Part shown: positions 44,111 through 53,719 of the stretch, in pieces
How positions within the stretch are numbered: position 1 is the first letter of the stretch
How the letters are laid out: each line of letters starts with the position of its first letter
Origin: Pseudomonas cremoricolorata DSM 17059 = NBRC 16634
Lineage (GTDB): Bacteria; Pseudomonadota; Gammaproteobacteria; Pseudomonadales; Pseudomonadaceae
Direction of reading: 5' to 3'
Assembly: GCF_000425745.1 (NCBI RefSeq)
Contig: NZ_AUEA01000003.1
Location: forward strand, 408,036 to 472,035
DNA: 64,000 nt
Program-made: the position numbers and the translations under genes
Notes under the pieces: generated by a model
Seen by the model: the letters and a program-made list of their open reading frames with translations, nothing else
Databases searched by the model: none
What the model was told of the DNA's origin: nothing

Positions 44111-45898
44111 ATGACCCACGCCCACGCCCCCGATCACCCTTCCCGGCCCCTCTCCACCCTGCTCGCGCCGATCCGCGGGCAACTGATCGTCGCCGCCCTG
44201 CTGGCGGCGCTGGGTGCAGTGCTGAGCCTGGTGCCGCTGGCAGGTGTCGCAGAGCTTGGCGCCAACCTGCTGAGTGAGCAGGCCAGCCCCTGGAGCAGCG
44301 GCGCAATCATCGGCGTCAGTGTCGCCTGCCTGTTCGCCGGCGGCGTGTTCAGCGTGCTGGCCGAACTGCTGGCGCATCTGGCCGACAACCGCATCACCGG
44401 GCAACTGCGCCTGGCCCTGGCCCGGCACCTGATGCAGGTGCCGCTGGGCTGGTTCGGTGGGCGCAGCTCCAGCGCGGTCAAGCGCGCTTTGCAGGATGAC
44501 ATCGGCACCCTGCACAGCCTGGTCGCGCATTTTTTCACCACCTTGGGGCGCGTGCTGGGCGCCGTGGTCGCGGCGGTCGGCTACCTGCTGCTGATGGACT
44601 GGCGCCTGGCGCTACTGGCATTGCTGCCCTTCCCAGGTTTTGTGCTGTTTCTGCGCCGGGCCATGAGCGCCAGCGCGCAGCACATGGGCGCACTGGGCGA
44701 ACGCATGGGCGAGCTGGACAACGCGGTGGTCGAATTCGTCAACGGCATGCCGGTGCTCAAGGCCTTCGGCAATCGCCACGACCCGCGCTACCAGCGCGCC
44801 GTCAGTGGCTTTGCGCACGCCTTCGACCAGTTCACCCGGCCTCTGGTAGTGGCGATGGCCAAGGCCAATGCGCTGATCGCGCCGGCAACCGTGCTCGGTG
44901 TGGTGCTGATCGGCGCGGTGCTGATGGTCGCCCTGGGCTGGATGACGCCGCTGCAGGTACTGCCGTTCGTGCTGGTCACCCCCGGGCTGTGCGCCCCCTT
45001 GTTACTGCTGCACGCCATCACCCACGATCTGCACAACGCGGTAGCCGCAGCCCAGCGCGTGCTGGAACTGTTGCACACGCCGGTGCTGGCGCAACCTGTG
45101 CGCGCACAGTATCCACGCGACAACGAGCTGCGCGTCGAAGGCCTGGGCTTTGCCTATGACGTGCAACAGCCGATCTTGAGCGGCATCGACTTCACCCTCA
45201 CCCCCGGCACCACCACTGCGGTGGTCGGCCCGTCCGGCTCGGGCAAGTCGACCCTGGCGCGCCTGCTGCTGCGCTTTCACGACCCCAGTCAGGGCCGCAT
45301 CACCCTTGGCGGCGTCGACTTGCGGCACATCGACAGCGCCACCCTGTATGGCCACATCGGTTTCGTTCTGCAGGACGTCCGCCTGCTGCGCGCCAGCATC
45401 CGCGACAACATCGCCCTCGGCCGTCCCGACGCCAGCCAGGCCGACATCGAAGCCGCGGCGCAGGTGGCGAACATTCACCAGCGCATCCTGCAATTGCCAC
45501 GCGGCTATGACGCGGTGATCGACGATGACGCGGTGCTTTCGGGCGGCGAGCGACAGCGCCTGAGCATCGCCCGCGCCGTGCTGATCGACCCGCCGCTGCT
45601 GGTGCTCGACGAGCCCACCGCAGCCGTGGATGCCGAGGGCGAGGTGGCCTTGCAGAAGGCGCTGGCGCGCTTCGCCGAAGGCCGCAGCGTGCTGGTGATT
45701 GCCCATCGCCTGGATACGGTGATGCATGCCGAACAGATTCTGCTGCTCGAGCGCGGAGTGATCTGCGAACGCGGCAGCCACGCCGAGCTGCTCGCCGCCA
45801 AGGGCCGCTATGCCCGGCTGTGGGCGCTCGGCGATTACGCCAGCGCACTTGAACACGATTGCGAACAGCCACCGGCACAGGCCCCTGCACCATGCTGA
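44111..45898 (+). CDS. exporter-type ABC half transporter 1 (YbtP/IrtA/PchH-like)
   Basis: This 595-residue protein has an N-terminal six-helix ABC exporter-type domain (about 1-330) and a nucleotide-binding domain. The latter has Walker A GPSGSGKSTLA (about 374), signature LSGGERQRLSIARAV, Walker B LLVLDEPTAAVD and the H-loop IAHRLDTV. In YbtPQ, IrtAB and PchHI, paired half transporters of exporter fold act in siderophore uptake. The presence of FecCD, binding-protein and TonB genes downstream supports that role. An ATG at 44072 lies inside the predicted promoter, so ATG 44111 is used although no strong ribosome-binding site precedes it. Confidence 0.88.
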   Translation: MTHAHAPDHPSRPLSTLLAPIRGQLIVAALLAALGAVLSLVPLAGVAELGANLLSEQASPWSSGAIIGVSVACLFAGGVFSVLAELLAHLADNRITGQLRLALARHLMQVPLGWFGGRSSSAVKRALQDDIGTLHSLVAHFFTTLGRVLGAVVAAVGYLLLMDWRLALLALLPFPGFVLFLRRAMSASAQHMGALGERMGELDNAVVEFVNGMPVLKAFGNRHDPRYQRAVSGFAHAFDQFTRPLVVAMAKANALIAPATVLGVVLIGAVLMVALGWMTPLQVLPFVLVTPGLCAPLLLLHAITHDLHNAVAAAQRVLELLHTPVLAQPVRAQYPRDNELRVEGLGFAYDVQQPILSGIDFTLTPGTTTAVVGPSGSGKSTLARLLLRFHDPSQGRITLGGVDLRHIDSATLYGHIGFVLQDVRLLRASIRDNIALGRPDASQADIEAAAQVANIHQRILQLPRGYDAVIDDDAVLSGGERQRLSIARAVLIDPPLLVLDEPTAAVDAEGEVALQKALARFAEGRSVLVIAHRLDTVMHAEQILLLERGVICERGSHAELLAAKGRYARLWALGDYASALEHDCEQPPAQAPAPC

Positions 45899-47649
45899 CC
45901 ACCTTGCGTAGCCTGCTCGGCGAGCACACCTCGAAACTGCGCCACTACCTGCTGTGCAGCGTGCTGTACGGTCTGCTCAGCGGCTTGACCCTGTGCCTGC
46001 TGGTGCCGATCCTGCGTTGCCTGCTGCGTGGCGAGCTGGGCACGGCCAGCCTATGGCTGCTGGCCCTGGCCTGCGCCATGCTGCTCGGCTGGCGCGGGCG
46101 TCTTGTGCTGGAAAGAACTGGTGTGGCGGTGGCCTTCGCCTTGCTGCACGGTGGTCGTCAACGCCTGGGCGAGCACGTCCCGAGCCTGCCGCTGGGCTGG
46201 TTCAGCGCCGCCCACACGGCGCGTCTGGGGCAGTTGATCGGGCCGGGCATGATGGCCCTGGCGCAACTGCCGGCGCATGTACTGACGCCGCTGATCAGTG
46301 GCGCACTGGCCGTGCTGCCGGTGGTACTGCTGCTGAGCGTGCTGTCGTGGCCGCTGGGGCTGGTGGCGCTGGGCGGTGTGCCGCTGCTGCTGGCCAGCCT
46401 GCTGCTCAGTGCGCGTCTGGCGCGGCGCAGCGAGCAGGCCTACACCGCGCACTTTGCCGAGGTCAGCCAGCGCCTGCTGGAATTTGCCCAGGTGCAGCCG
46501 GTGTTGCGCGCGTTCAACGCCCAGGGCAGCGCCACCGCCCAGCTCGAGCAGGCACTGGCCGCGCAGCAACGCAGTGCCAGGCGGCTGATTCTGCGCTCGA
46601 CCCTTGCGGTGGTGCTCAATGGCTGGGTGGTCCAGGGGCTGTTCGCCGCACTGTTGCTGGCCGCCGCCTGGCAAATCGACCCTGGCTTGCCTGCCGATCA
46701 GGCGCTGCTGTTGCTGCTGGCCCTGGTGCTGACCAGCCGCTACGTCGATCCGCTGCTGGATGTGATCAACCAGGTCGAGCTGCTGCGAAGCGCCGACGGT
46801 CCGCTGCAGGCCGCCGCCGAAGTGCTCGCCGCGCGGCCCTTGCCCGAGCCGCGCCAGCCGCAGTCGCCAGCCCATGCTGGCGTCAGCTTCAGCGGCGTGC
46901 ACCTGCGTTACGCCGATGATCAAGCCGAGGTGCTGCGCGGTGTCGACCTCACCTTGCCGCCAGGCAGCATGACCGCACTGATTGGCGCCTCAGGTGCCGG
47001 CAAGACCTCACTGATGCGGCTGATCGCGCGTTTCTTCGACGCCAGCGAGGGCAGCGTGTGTATCGGTGGCGTGGATGTGCGGGCGATGTCCAGCGAGGCG
47101 CTGGCAGCGCAAATCAGCCAGGTGTTTCAAGATACCTGGCTGCAGCAGGGCAGCATCGCCGACAACATCCTCATCGGCCGCCCCGATGCCAGCGCCACCG
47201 AATTGCTCGATGCCGTGCAGCGGGCCGGGGTCGAGGAGATCATCGCGCGCTTGCCCGACGGCCTCGACACCCAGGTCGGGGAAGGCGGCGCGCGGCTTTC
47301 GGGTGGCGAACGGCAGCGCATCAGCATTGCCCGGGCACTGCTCAAGCAGGCGCCGATTCTGTTGCTCGACGAAGCCTGCGCAGCGCTCGACGGGGAAAAC
47401 CAGGCCTTGATCGGCCGCACCTTGGCACGCCTGCGCGGACGCTGCACGGTGCTGGTGATCGCCCATCAGTTGTCCACTGTGGCCCTGGCTGATCAGGTCG
47501 TGGTGCTGGAAGCAGGCCAGGTGGTGGAAGCCGGCCCGGCGCAGCGCTTGCGCCATCAGGGCGGACGCTACGCCGAGTTCCTCGCGCAGCGCGTGGCGGC
47601 CAAACGCTGGCGGGTGAGCGCTGCTGCGCCTGAGTCAGCGACGCCATGA
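45892..47649 (+). CDS. exporter-type ABC half transporter 2 (YbtQ/IrtB/PchI-like)
   Basis: This 585-residue half transporter overlaps the previous gene by 7 bases and presumably forms a heterodimer with it. It has six hydrophobic helices (about 15-320), Walker A GASGAGKTSLM (about 365), signature LSGGERQRISIARAL and a Walker B ILLLDEACAALD in which DE is kept but Pro-Thr becomes Ala-Cys. The H-loop is IAHQLSTV, with His present. It could import ferri-siderophore, or act in release or export of the siderophore. Direction cannot be told from sequence. Confidence 0.88.
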   Translation: MLTTLRSLLGEHTSKLRHYLLCSVLYGLLSGLTLCLLVPILRCLLRGELGTASLWLLALACAMLLGWRGRLVLERTGVAVAFALLHGGRQRLGEHVPSLPLGWFSAAHTARLGQLIGPGMMALAQLPAHVLTPLISGALAVLPVVLLLSVLSWPLGLVALGGVPLLLASLLLSARLARRSEQAYTAHFAEVSQRLLEFAQVQPVLRAFNAQGSATAQLEQALAAQQRSARRLILRSTLAVVLNGWVVQGLFAALLLAAAWQIDPGLPADQALLLLLALVLTSRYVDPLLDVINQVELLRSADGPLQAAAEVLAARPLPEPRQPQSPAHAGVSFSGVHLRYADDQAEVLRGVDLTLPPGSMTALIGASGAGKTSLMRLIARFFDASEGSVCIGGVDVRAMSSEALAAQISQVFQDTWLQQGSIADNILIGRPDASATELLDAVQRAGVEEIIARLPDGLDTQVGEGGARLSGGERQRISIARALLKQAPILLLDEACAALDGENQALIGRTLARLRGRCTVLVIAHQLSTVALADQVVVLEAGQVVEAGPAQRLRHQGGRYAEFLAQRVAAKRWRVSAAAPESATP

Positions 47650-48596
47650 TCCGCAGCCACCTGAACTGGGCCGTGGCGCTCGGCGTGCTGTGTGTGCTGT
47701 CGCTGCTGATCGGTGCCCGCGCGCTGCCCTGGAGCGGGCTGTGGCAGGGCTCGCCCGAGGCCTGGCTGACCCTCACCGCCAGCCGCCTGCCGCGCCTGCT
47801 GGCACTGCTGGTGACTGGCGCAGGGCTTGCGGTGTGCGGGCTGATCCTGCAGCACATCGTGCGCAACCGATTCGTCGAGCCGGCCACCACCGGCGGGCTG
47901 GATGCGGCCAAGCTGGGCATTCTGCTGGCGCTGATCAGCCTGCCGGATGCGGGCGTCGGCGTGCGCATGTTCATCGCGCTGAGCGTGTGTCTGGTCAGCA
48001 GCCTGCTGTTTCTGGCCCTGGTGCGTCGGCTGCCCGCGCAGCAGACGGTGCTGGTGCCGGTGATCGGCCTGATGTACGGCGGCGTGCTCAGCGCCGTGGC
48101 AGAAGGCTACGCCTACCGCCACAACCTGCTGCAAAGCATGCAGGGCTGGTTGCTCGGCGATTTCTCCAAGGTGGTCCAGGGCAGCTATGAGGTGCTCTAC
48201 CTGAGCGTGCCGGCGCTGCTGCTCAGCTACCTGTTCGCGCAGCGTTTTACCGTGGTCGGCATGGGTGAAGGCATCGCCACCAGCCTGGGCCTGAACTACC
48301 CGGCCAGCGTGGCGCTGGGCCTTGTGCTGGTGGCAGTGACGGTCTCGGCCACAGTCATCAGCGTCGGCGCGATTCCCTTCGTCGGCCTGGTGATCCCCAA
48401 CCTGATCGCCCTGCGCCACGGCGACAACCTGCGCCGCAGCCTGCCTTGGGTCGCGCTGGGCGGGGCCGTGCTGCTGCTCGTCTGCGACATCCTCGGCCGG
48501 CTGCTTATCTACCCCTTCGAGGTGCCGATCGGCCTCACCGCAGGCATCGTCGGCGGCGCGCTGTTTCTCGGCCTGCTGCTATGGCAGCGACGTTGA
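47646..48596 (+). CDS. iron-siderophore ABC permease 1 (FatD/CeuB-type)
   Basis: This 316-residue FecCD-family permease has the segments ASRLPRLLALLVTGAGLAVC, GLILQHIVRNRFVEPATTGG, VISVGAIPFVGLVIPNLIAL and YPFEVPIGLTAGIVGGALF. The EPATTGG variation is typical of the FatD/CeuB/YclN branch for catecholate, anguibactin or petrobactin-like siderophores. It overlaps the second half transporter by 4 bases. It should pair with the next permease. Confidence 0.9.
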   Translation: MIRSHLNWAVALGVLCVLSLLIGARALPWSGLWQGSPEAWLTLTASRLPRLLALLVTGAGLAVCGLILQHIVRNRFVEPATTGGLDAAKLGILLALISLPDAGVGVRMFIALSVCLVSSLLFLALVRRLPAQQTVLVPVIGLMYGGVLSAVAEGYAYRHNLLQSMQGWLLGDFSKVVQGSYEVLYLSVPALLLSYLFAQRFTVVGMGEGIATSLGLNYPASVALGLVLVAVTVSATVISVGAIPFVGLVIPNLIALRHGDNLRRSLPWVALGGAVLLLVCDILGRLLIYPFEVPIGLTAGIVGGALFLGLLLWQRR

Positions 48597-49534
48597 TGGC
48601 GCGCCATGCGCCGTGGGCGCTGGTGGTGCTGCTGAGCGGCGCCTTCGTGCTGTTTGGCGCCGACTTCGACATGACCTATGTGATTCCCCGGCGCCTGCTG
48701 CGCCTGGGCGCCATGCTGGTGGGCGGGGTGTGCGTGGCGTGGTCGGCGATCACCTTCCAGACCCTCACCGGCAACCGTCTGCTGACCCCAGCGGTGATGG
48801 GCTATGAGGCCCTCTACCTGTTGCTGCAGGCGCTGCTGGTGCTGCTGCTGGGCAGCGCCGGTGTGGTGCTGCTGGGCGCCCAGGGCAATGTGCTGCTGGC
48901 CGCCAGCGTGATGTTCGGCTACTCGTGGGTGCTGCACCGCTGGCTGCTGCGCGAGGGTCAGCACAACCTGTACTTCCTGTTGCTGGTGGGTCTGGTGCTG
49001 ACCCTGCTGCTCGGCTCGCTGACCCAGTTCGTGCAACTGAAGATCAGCCCCGGCGAGTTTTCCCTGCTGCAAGGCGTCAGCCAGACGTCGTTCAACCGCG
49101 TGCAAGGTGCGCAGTTGCTGGTCTCGGCGCTGCTGGTCGGCGCCCTGGCGCTGCTCAACCGCAATCAGCTGAACACCCTCGATGTGCTGGCCCTGGGCCG
49201 CGACCAGGCCAGGTCACTGGGCGTCGACTATCCGCGCGTGCTGCGCCAGCAACTGGCGCTGATCGCCGCGCTGGTGGCGATTTCCACAAGCCTGCTCGGG
49301 CCGACTGCATTCATGGGCGTACTGGTCGCCAACCTCGCCTATCGCCTGGCGACCAGTTACCGCCATCGCCTCACCCTGGCGCTGGGCAGCGCCCTCGCCA
49401 TTGTCGTGTTCCTCATCGCGCAACTGCTGGTGGAGCACCTGTTCAATTACAAGACCACAGTCGGCCTGCTGATCAATCTGCTCTGCGGCGGCTACTTCCT
49501 GGTCTTGCTGACCCGCCAGCGGAGCCACCGATGA
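48596..49534 (+). CDS. iron-siderophore ABC permease 2 (FatC/CeuC-type)
   Basis: This 312-residue FecCD-type permease resembles FatC/CeuC/YclO: PRRLLRLGAMLVGGVCVAWS, AITFQTLTGNRLLTPAVMGY, VLALGRDQARSLGVDYPR and LLGPTAFMGVLVANLAYRL. It lacks the longer N terminus of the first permease, as expected for the second subunit of the pair. ATG 48596 overlaps the upstream stop by one base (TGATG); ATG 48581 in the same frame is the alternative. The next gene overlaps by 4 bases. Confidence 0.9.
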   Translation: MARHAPWALVVLLSGAFVLFGADFDMTYVIPRRLLRLGAMLVGGVCVAWSAITFQTLTGNRLLTPAVMGYEALYLLLQALLVLLLGSAGVVLLGAQGNVLLAASVMFGYSWVLHRWLLREGQHNLYFLLLVGLVLTLLLGSLTQFVQLKISPGEFSLLQGVSQTSFNRVQGAQLLVSALLVGALALLNRNQLNTLDVLALGRDQARSLGVDYPRVLRQQLALIAALVAISTSLLGPTAFMGVLVANLAYRLATSYRHRLTLALGSALAIVVFLIAQLLVEHLFNYKTTVGLLINLLCGGYFLVLLTRQRSHR

Positions 49535-50307
49535 TCAGCGTCCACGACCTGCACAAACACTACGGCCAGCGCACGGTGCTCGACGGCATCAGCCTGAGCT
49601 TTCCCGAGCGCCGCCTGACCTCGCTGATCGGCCCCAACGGCGCCGGCAAGAGCACCTTGCTGCTGATGATCGGCCGGCTGCTGGAGGCCAGTGCCGGTGA
49701 GGTGCGCCTGGCCGGCCAGCCGATCCAGCGCATTGCCAGCAATGCCTATGCACGGCGGGTGGCGACCTTGCGCCAGGCCACCGAGCTTAACCTGCGCCTG
49801 CGCGTCGAAGAGCTGGTCGAGTTCGGCCGCTTCCCCTACTGCGGCGGCCGCCTGCACGCCGACGACCACCGCGCGGTGGATCAGGCCATCGCCTTTCTCG
49901 GCCTCGATTCGCTGCGCCAGCGCTACGTCGACGAGCTCAGCGGCGGACAGCGGCAAATGGCCCTGCTGGGCATGACCATCGCCCAGGAAACCGACTACCT
50001 GCTGCTCGATGAGCCGCTCAACAACCTCGACATGCGCCATGCCGTGCAGATCATGCGCGCCCTGCGCAGGCTGTGCGACGAGCGCGGCTGCACCGTGCTG
50101 CTGGTGGTCCACGACATCAACTTCGCTGCCAGCTATTCCGACCACATCGTCGCCCTCAAGGCCGGGCGCGTGCACTGCGCCGGCAGCGTCGCCGAGGTGG
50201 TCACCGAAACGCGCCTGCGCGCGTTGTACGAGCTCGACTTCGCCATCAGCTACAGCGCGCGCGGGCCGCTGTGCAACTACTTCAACCCACCCCGAGACTT
50301 GTCATGA
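49531..50307 (+). CDS. iron-siderophore ABC transporter ATP-binding protein
   Basis: This 258-residue ATPase has Walker A GPNGAGKSTLL, a Q-loop in VATLRQATELN, signature LSGGQRQMALLGMTI, Walker B YLLLDEPLNNLD and H-loop His in LVVHDINFAASYSD. The NNLDMRHAVQ sequence is typical of FecE/CeuD/YclP ATPases. It should drive the FatD/FatC-type permease pair encoded upstream. It sits within the 4-base overlap chain of the operon. Confidence 0.93.
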   Translation: MISVHDLHKHYGQRTVLDGISLSFPERRLTSLIGPNGAGKSTLLLMIGRLLEASAGEVRLAGQPIQRIASNAYARRVATLRQATELNLRLRVEELVEFGRFPYCGGRLHADDHRAVDQAIAFLGLDSLRQRYVDELSGGQRQMALLGMTIAQETDYLLLDEPLNNLDMRHAVQIMRALRRLCDERGCTVLLVVHDINFAASYSDHIVALKAGRVHCAGSVAEVVTETRLRALYELDFAISYSARGPLCNYFNPPRDLS

Positions 50308-51284
50308 AGCCGATCCATGCCATGCGCCCCTGGTCACTCACGTTGCTCAGCGCCGTCCTCAGCCTGTCCGGCTGTTTCGACGGCGAGCCATCGTCACACA
50401 CCGCCGCCCCGCCCGCCCAGGCGCGGGCCCCGCTCAGCGTCGAGCACGGCCTGGGCCGCACCGAGGTGCCGCGACCGGTGCTGCGCACGGTGGCGCTGGA
50501 CATGAACGAGGTGGATTTTCTCGACCAGTTGCAGGTGCCGATCGCCGCCATGCCCAAGGATTTCGTCCCTGATTATCTGGCACGCTATCGCGACGCCGCC
50601 GATACCCTCGACGCCGGGGCCATCGTGCAACCCAACCTCGAGCAGGTGCACGCGGCGCGGCCCGACCTGATCCTGATCACCTCGCTGCAGGCCAACCACT
50701 ACCAAGCACTCAGCGAAATCGCGCCCACCGTGCAGTACGACATCGACTACCGCGACAGCCACAGCGGCTACACCGAGGTGATCCGCCAGCACCTGACCAC
50801 CCTGGGAGAGATCTACGATAAACAAGTCCTGGCCGCCGAGAAGATCGCCGCCTTCGACGCCGACCTCGCCCGTGCCCGCGCGGTGACCGCCGGGCGCCCC
50901 GAGCGGGCGCTGGTGGTGCTGCACAACAACGGCGCGTTCACCACCTTCGGCGTCAAGTCGCGCTATGGCTTCGTCTTCAGCGAACTGGGCGTGCAGCCGG
51001 CCAGCGATGAGCTGGACACCGGCCTGCACGGCCAGCCGATCTCCAGCGAGTTCATCCAGCAGGCCAATCCGGACATCCTCTATGTGGTCGACCGCACCGC
51101 GGTGATGGAGGGTCGCCCGCGCCTGAACGCCGAGACCTTGAGCAATCCGCTGCTGCGCCAGACCAACGCCTGGCGCCAGGGTCGGGTGCGTTTCGTCGAC
51201 CCGCAGGCCTGGTACGTCACCGCGGCCAGCCCGACGGCGCTGTCGCGCATCGTCGACGATGTGATCGAGGGCTATCAGGACTGA
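50304..51284 (+). CDS. siderophore-binding lipoprotein (FatB/CeuE-type)
   Basis: This 326-residue protein begins with a lipoprotein signal peptide and lipobox LSGC (Cys at about 23). The class III periplasmic binding fold follows: LGRTEVPRPVLRTVALDMNE, KDFVPDYLARYRDAADTLDA, FTTFGVKSRYGFVFSELG and DILYVVDRTA. The order resembles FatB/CeuE/YclQ, which bind catecholate or mixed siderophores. It is tethered to the inner membrane facing the periplasm and hands cargo to the permease pair. The start overlaps the ATPase stop by 4 bases. Confidence 0.9.
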   Translation: MKPIHAMRPWSLTLLSAVLSLSGCFDGEPSSHTAAPPAQARAPLSVEHGLGRTEVPRPVLRTVALDMNEVDFLDQLQVPIAAMPKDFVPDYLARYRDAADTLDAGAIVQPNLEQVHAARPDLILITSLQANHYQALSEIAPTVQYDIDYRDSHSGYTEVIRQHLTTLGEIYDKQVLAAEKIAAFDADLARARAVTAGRPERALVVLHNNGAFTTFGVKSRYGFVFSELGVQPASDELDTGLHGQPISSEFIQQANPDILYVVDRTAVMEGRPRLNAETLSNPLLRQTNAWRQGRVRFVDPQAWYVTAASPTALSRIVDDVIEGYQD

Positions 51285-51319
51285 AGCCCGCCCAACAGCA
51301 GGGACGCTGACGGGTTCGC

Positions 51320-51345
51320 TCAGGGCTGATTCTCATTCGCCCTTC
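51320..51345 (+). promoter_or_regulatory. partial Fur-box-like sequence
   Basis: GATTCTCATT (51328-51337) equals the right half of the pseudomonad Fur palindrome (ATTCTCATT), but the left half is poorly conserved. It lies between the binding-protein stop and the receptor start, where a separate iron-controlled promoter for the receptor would fit. Confidence 0.25.
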
Positions 51346-51402
51346 GACCTCGTCTTGCATTGCCAATAACCATTGCCCACTGACTTCATCGGAGACACGC
51401 AC

Positions 51403-53634
51403 GTGTTCAACCGCTCATCACCCCTGCGCGCCATACCCCTCTGCCACCTGCCGCGCACCCCGTTGGCCCACGCCGTACTGCTCGGTCTGAGCTTGTCTGC
51501 CACCGCATTGCCAGTGGTTGCCGCCGACCCACACGACACGTCCGCTGCTAGCGAGTCTGCCGCCGCCAAGCCCGCGCCAACCGAACTGGATGCCACCCAG
51601 ATCGACGCCCAGGCGCCAGTGCCCAATGCCCTGCCGCCCGCCTATGCCGGCGGCCATGTGGCCTACGGCGGCAGGGTCGGCCTGCTCGGCAACAAGGACT
51701 TCATGGAGACCCCGTTCAGCACAGTCAACTACACCGACACCTACATCGCCGACCGCCAGGCCCGCGACATCACCGAGGTGATCGCCGCCACCGACCCGGC
51801 GGTGTTCAGCAACGGTATTACCGGCACCTACAGCGAGAACTACTCGATCCGGGGCTTTGCATCGAATATCAACGACGTGTCGATCGGCGGGCTGTTCGGC
51901 GTGGCGCCGTACTACCGCACCTCGCCTGAGATGTACGAGCGCATCGAGGTGATCAAAGGCCCCTCGGCCCTGCTCAACGGCATGCCGCCGACCGGCTCGG
52001 TGGGCGGGGTCATCAACTTGGTGCCCAAGCGCGCAGGTGCCGAGCCGCTGACCCGGCTGACCGGCACCTATCAGTCCGACGCGCAGTTCGGCGGCCACCT
52101 CGATGTGGGGCGACGCTTTGGCAGCGAGCAGCAGTTCGGCGTGCGCTTCAACAGCGTCTACCGCGACGGCGACACGCGTACCGACCATCAGCGGGTCAAG
52201 GCCGAACTCAACGCCCTGGCGTTGGACTGGCGCGGCGAGCAGGCGCGGCTGTCGCTCGACCTCTATCAGGCCGACGATTTCATTCGCGGGCAGAACCGTG
52301 GCGTCAGCCTGGCACCGGGGGTGGCCGTGCCGAAACCGCCAAAACCCGGCACCCTGCTCAACCCCGACTGGGGCTATGTCGAGAGCAAGGACAAAGGCGG
52401 CATCCTGCGCGGCGAGTACGACCTCAGCGACCAGGTCACCGCCTATGCCGCGTTCGGCGCCAGCGAAACCCACTACGCCTACAACGGCACCCTGCTGGCC
52501 AACGTGATCAACGAGCAGGGTGATTTCCTCACCCGCATGGGCCAGTTGAAGATGGACCTGCACAAGCACAGTGCCGATGTCGGCCTGCGCGGCCACTTCA
52601 ATACCTGGGGCATCAGCCATCAGTGGTCGGTGAATGCCACACGCTACGCCGACAAGCAAAAGGACTATGGTCGGCGCGAAGTGCCAGGTTTCGACTGGAT
52701 CACCAACATCCATCACCCGGTCTGGGGGCCAGAGGCGCCTGAACAATGGCCGGCCGTGCAGCATGTGGAGAACCGCCTGACCAGCTATGGCGTCGCAGAC
52801 ACCCTGGGGCTCTTCGATGAGCGCCTGCAACTGACCCTCGGCGTGCGCCGCCAGGAGGTGCGCACCGACAGTTTCGACACGGACGACGGCGCGCGTCTGT
52901 CGCGCTATGACGAGAGCGCCAACACCCCTGCCGCCGCCGTGCTGTTCAAGCTCACCGATGAGGTGTCGCTGTACGCCAACTACATCGAAGGCTTGAGCAA
53001 GGGCGGCAAGGCGCCGTTCGACGCGCCCAACAGCGACGAGATCTTCCCGCCGTACAAGTCAAAACAGAAGGAAGTGGGGGCCAAGGTCGACCTGGGTACT
53101 TTCAGCCATACCCTGGCCCTGTACCAGATCGAGCGCCCCAGCGCCTACAGCGACCCGGTCACGCGGGTCTATTCGTTCGGCGGCAAGCAGCGTAACCGCG
53201 GGGTGGAGTGGACCTTCTTCGGCGCGCCGCTGGATGACGTCAGGCTGATGGGCGGCGTGGCCTATGTGTCGCCCAAGCTGGTGGAGACCGACGATGAACA
53301 GGAAAAGAGCAAGTACGCCACTGGCATTCCCAAGCTGCAAGGCAAACTCGGCGCCGAATGGGATACCCCATGGATCGACCGTCTGACCCTGACCGCCAAC
53401 GCCACCTCGATGTCGAAGCAGTACTTGAGCAGCGACAACACCCAGTCCATCCCCGGCCACACCATCTACGACCTCGGCGCCCGCTACGCCCTGGACATCG
53501 CTGGCCGCCCGGTGACCCTGCGCGGCACGGTGAACAACGTCACCAACAAGGCTTACTGGGGCACGCCGTTGCTGGCGAGCCTGGCTCTGGGTGAGGGACG
53601 CACCGTGCAACTTTCGGCTTCAGTCGATTTCTAG
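51403..53634 (+). CDS. TonB-dependent siderophore receptor
   Basis: This 743-residue outer-membrane receptor has a signal region (LAHAVLLGLSLSATALPVVA), then a linker and plug domain (MYERIEVIKGPSALLNGMPP, GSVGGVINLVPKRAG) and a 22-strand barrel ending in TVQLSASVDF with the terminal Phe. The plug motif (RGF..NINDVSIGG) is of the FhuA/FoxA-like TonB receptor class. It has no N-terminal secretin/STN signalling domain, so it is not a transducer. The start is GTG 51403, with GGAG 8 bases upstream. It ends the siderophore operon and is followed by a strong terminator. Confidence 0.93.
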   Translation: MFNRSSPLRAIPLCHLPRTPLAHAVLLGLSLSATALPVVAADPHDTSAASESAAAKPAPTELDATQIDAQAPVPNALPPAYAGGHVAYGGRVGLLGNKDFMETPFSTVNYTDTYIADRQARDITEVIAATDPAVFSNGITGTYSENYSIRGFASNINDVSIGGLFGVAPYYRTSPEMYERIEVIKGPSALLNGMPPTGSVGGVINLVPKRAGAEPLTRLTGTYQSDAQFGGHLDVGRRFGSEQQFGVRFNSVYRDGDTRTDHQRVKAELNALALDWRGEQARLSLDLYQADDFIRGQNRGVSLAPGVAVPKPPKPGTLLNPDWGYVESKDKGGILRGEYDLSDQVTAYAAFGASETHYAYNGTLLANVINEQGDFLTRMGQLKMDLHKHSADVGLRGHFNTWGISHQWSVNATRYADKQKDYGRREVPGFDWITNIHHPVWGPEAPEQWPAVQHVENRLTSYGVADTLGLFDERLQLTLGVRRQEVRTDSFDTDDGARLSRYDESANTPAAAVLFKLTDEVSLYANYIEGLSKGGKAPFDAPNSDEIFPPYKSKQKEVGAKVDLGTFSHTLALYQIERPSAYSDPVTRVYSFGGKQRNRGVEWTFFGAPLDDVRLMGGVAYVSPKLVETDDEQEKSKYATGIPKLQGKLGAEWDTPWIDRLTLTANATSMSKQYLSSDNTQSIPGHTIYDLGARYALDIAGRPVTLRGTVNNVTNKAYWGTPLLASLALGEGRTVQLSASVDF

Positions 53635-53642
53635 GACCAGCC

Positions 53643-53677
53643 GCAAGCGGCAAGCGTGATTCACGCTTGCCGCTTGC
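53643..53677 (+). terminator. terminator of the siderophore operon
   Basis: A perfect 17-bp stem (GCAAGCGGCAAGCGTGA with its reverse complement) around a single base lies 9 bases after the receptor stop. No T-run, but the stem is exceptional; it may also protect the transcript end. Confidence 0.7.
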
Positions 53678-53719
53678 GCTTGCTGCTATGCTGCGCCCTC
53701 GTCCGTACGAGAACCGACC

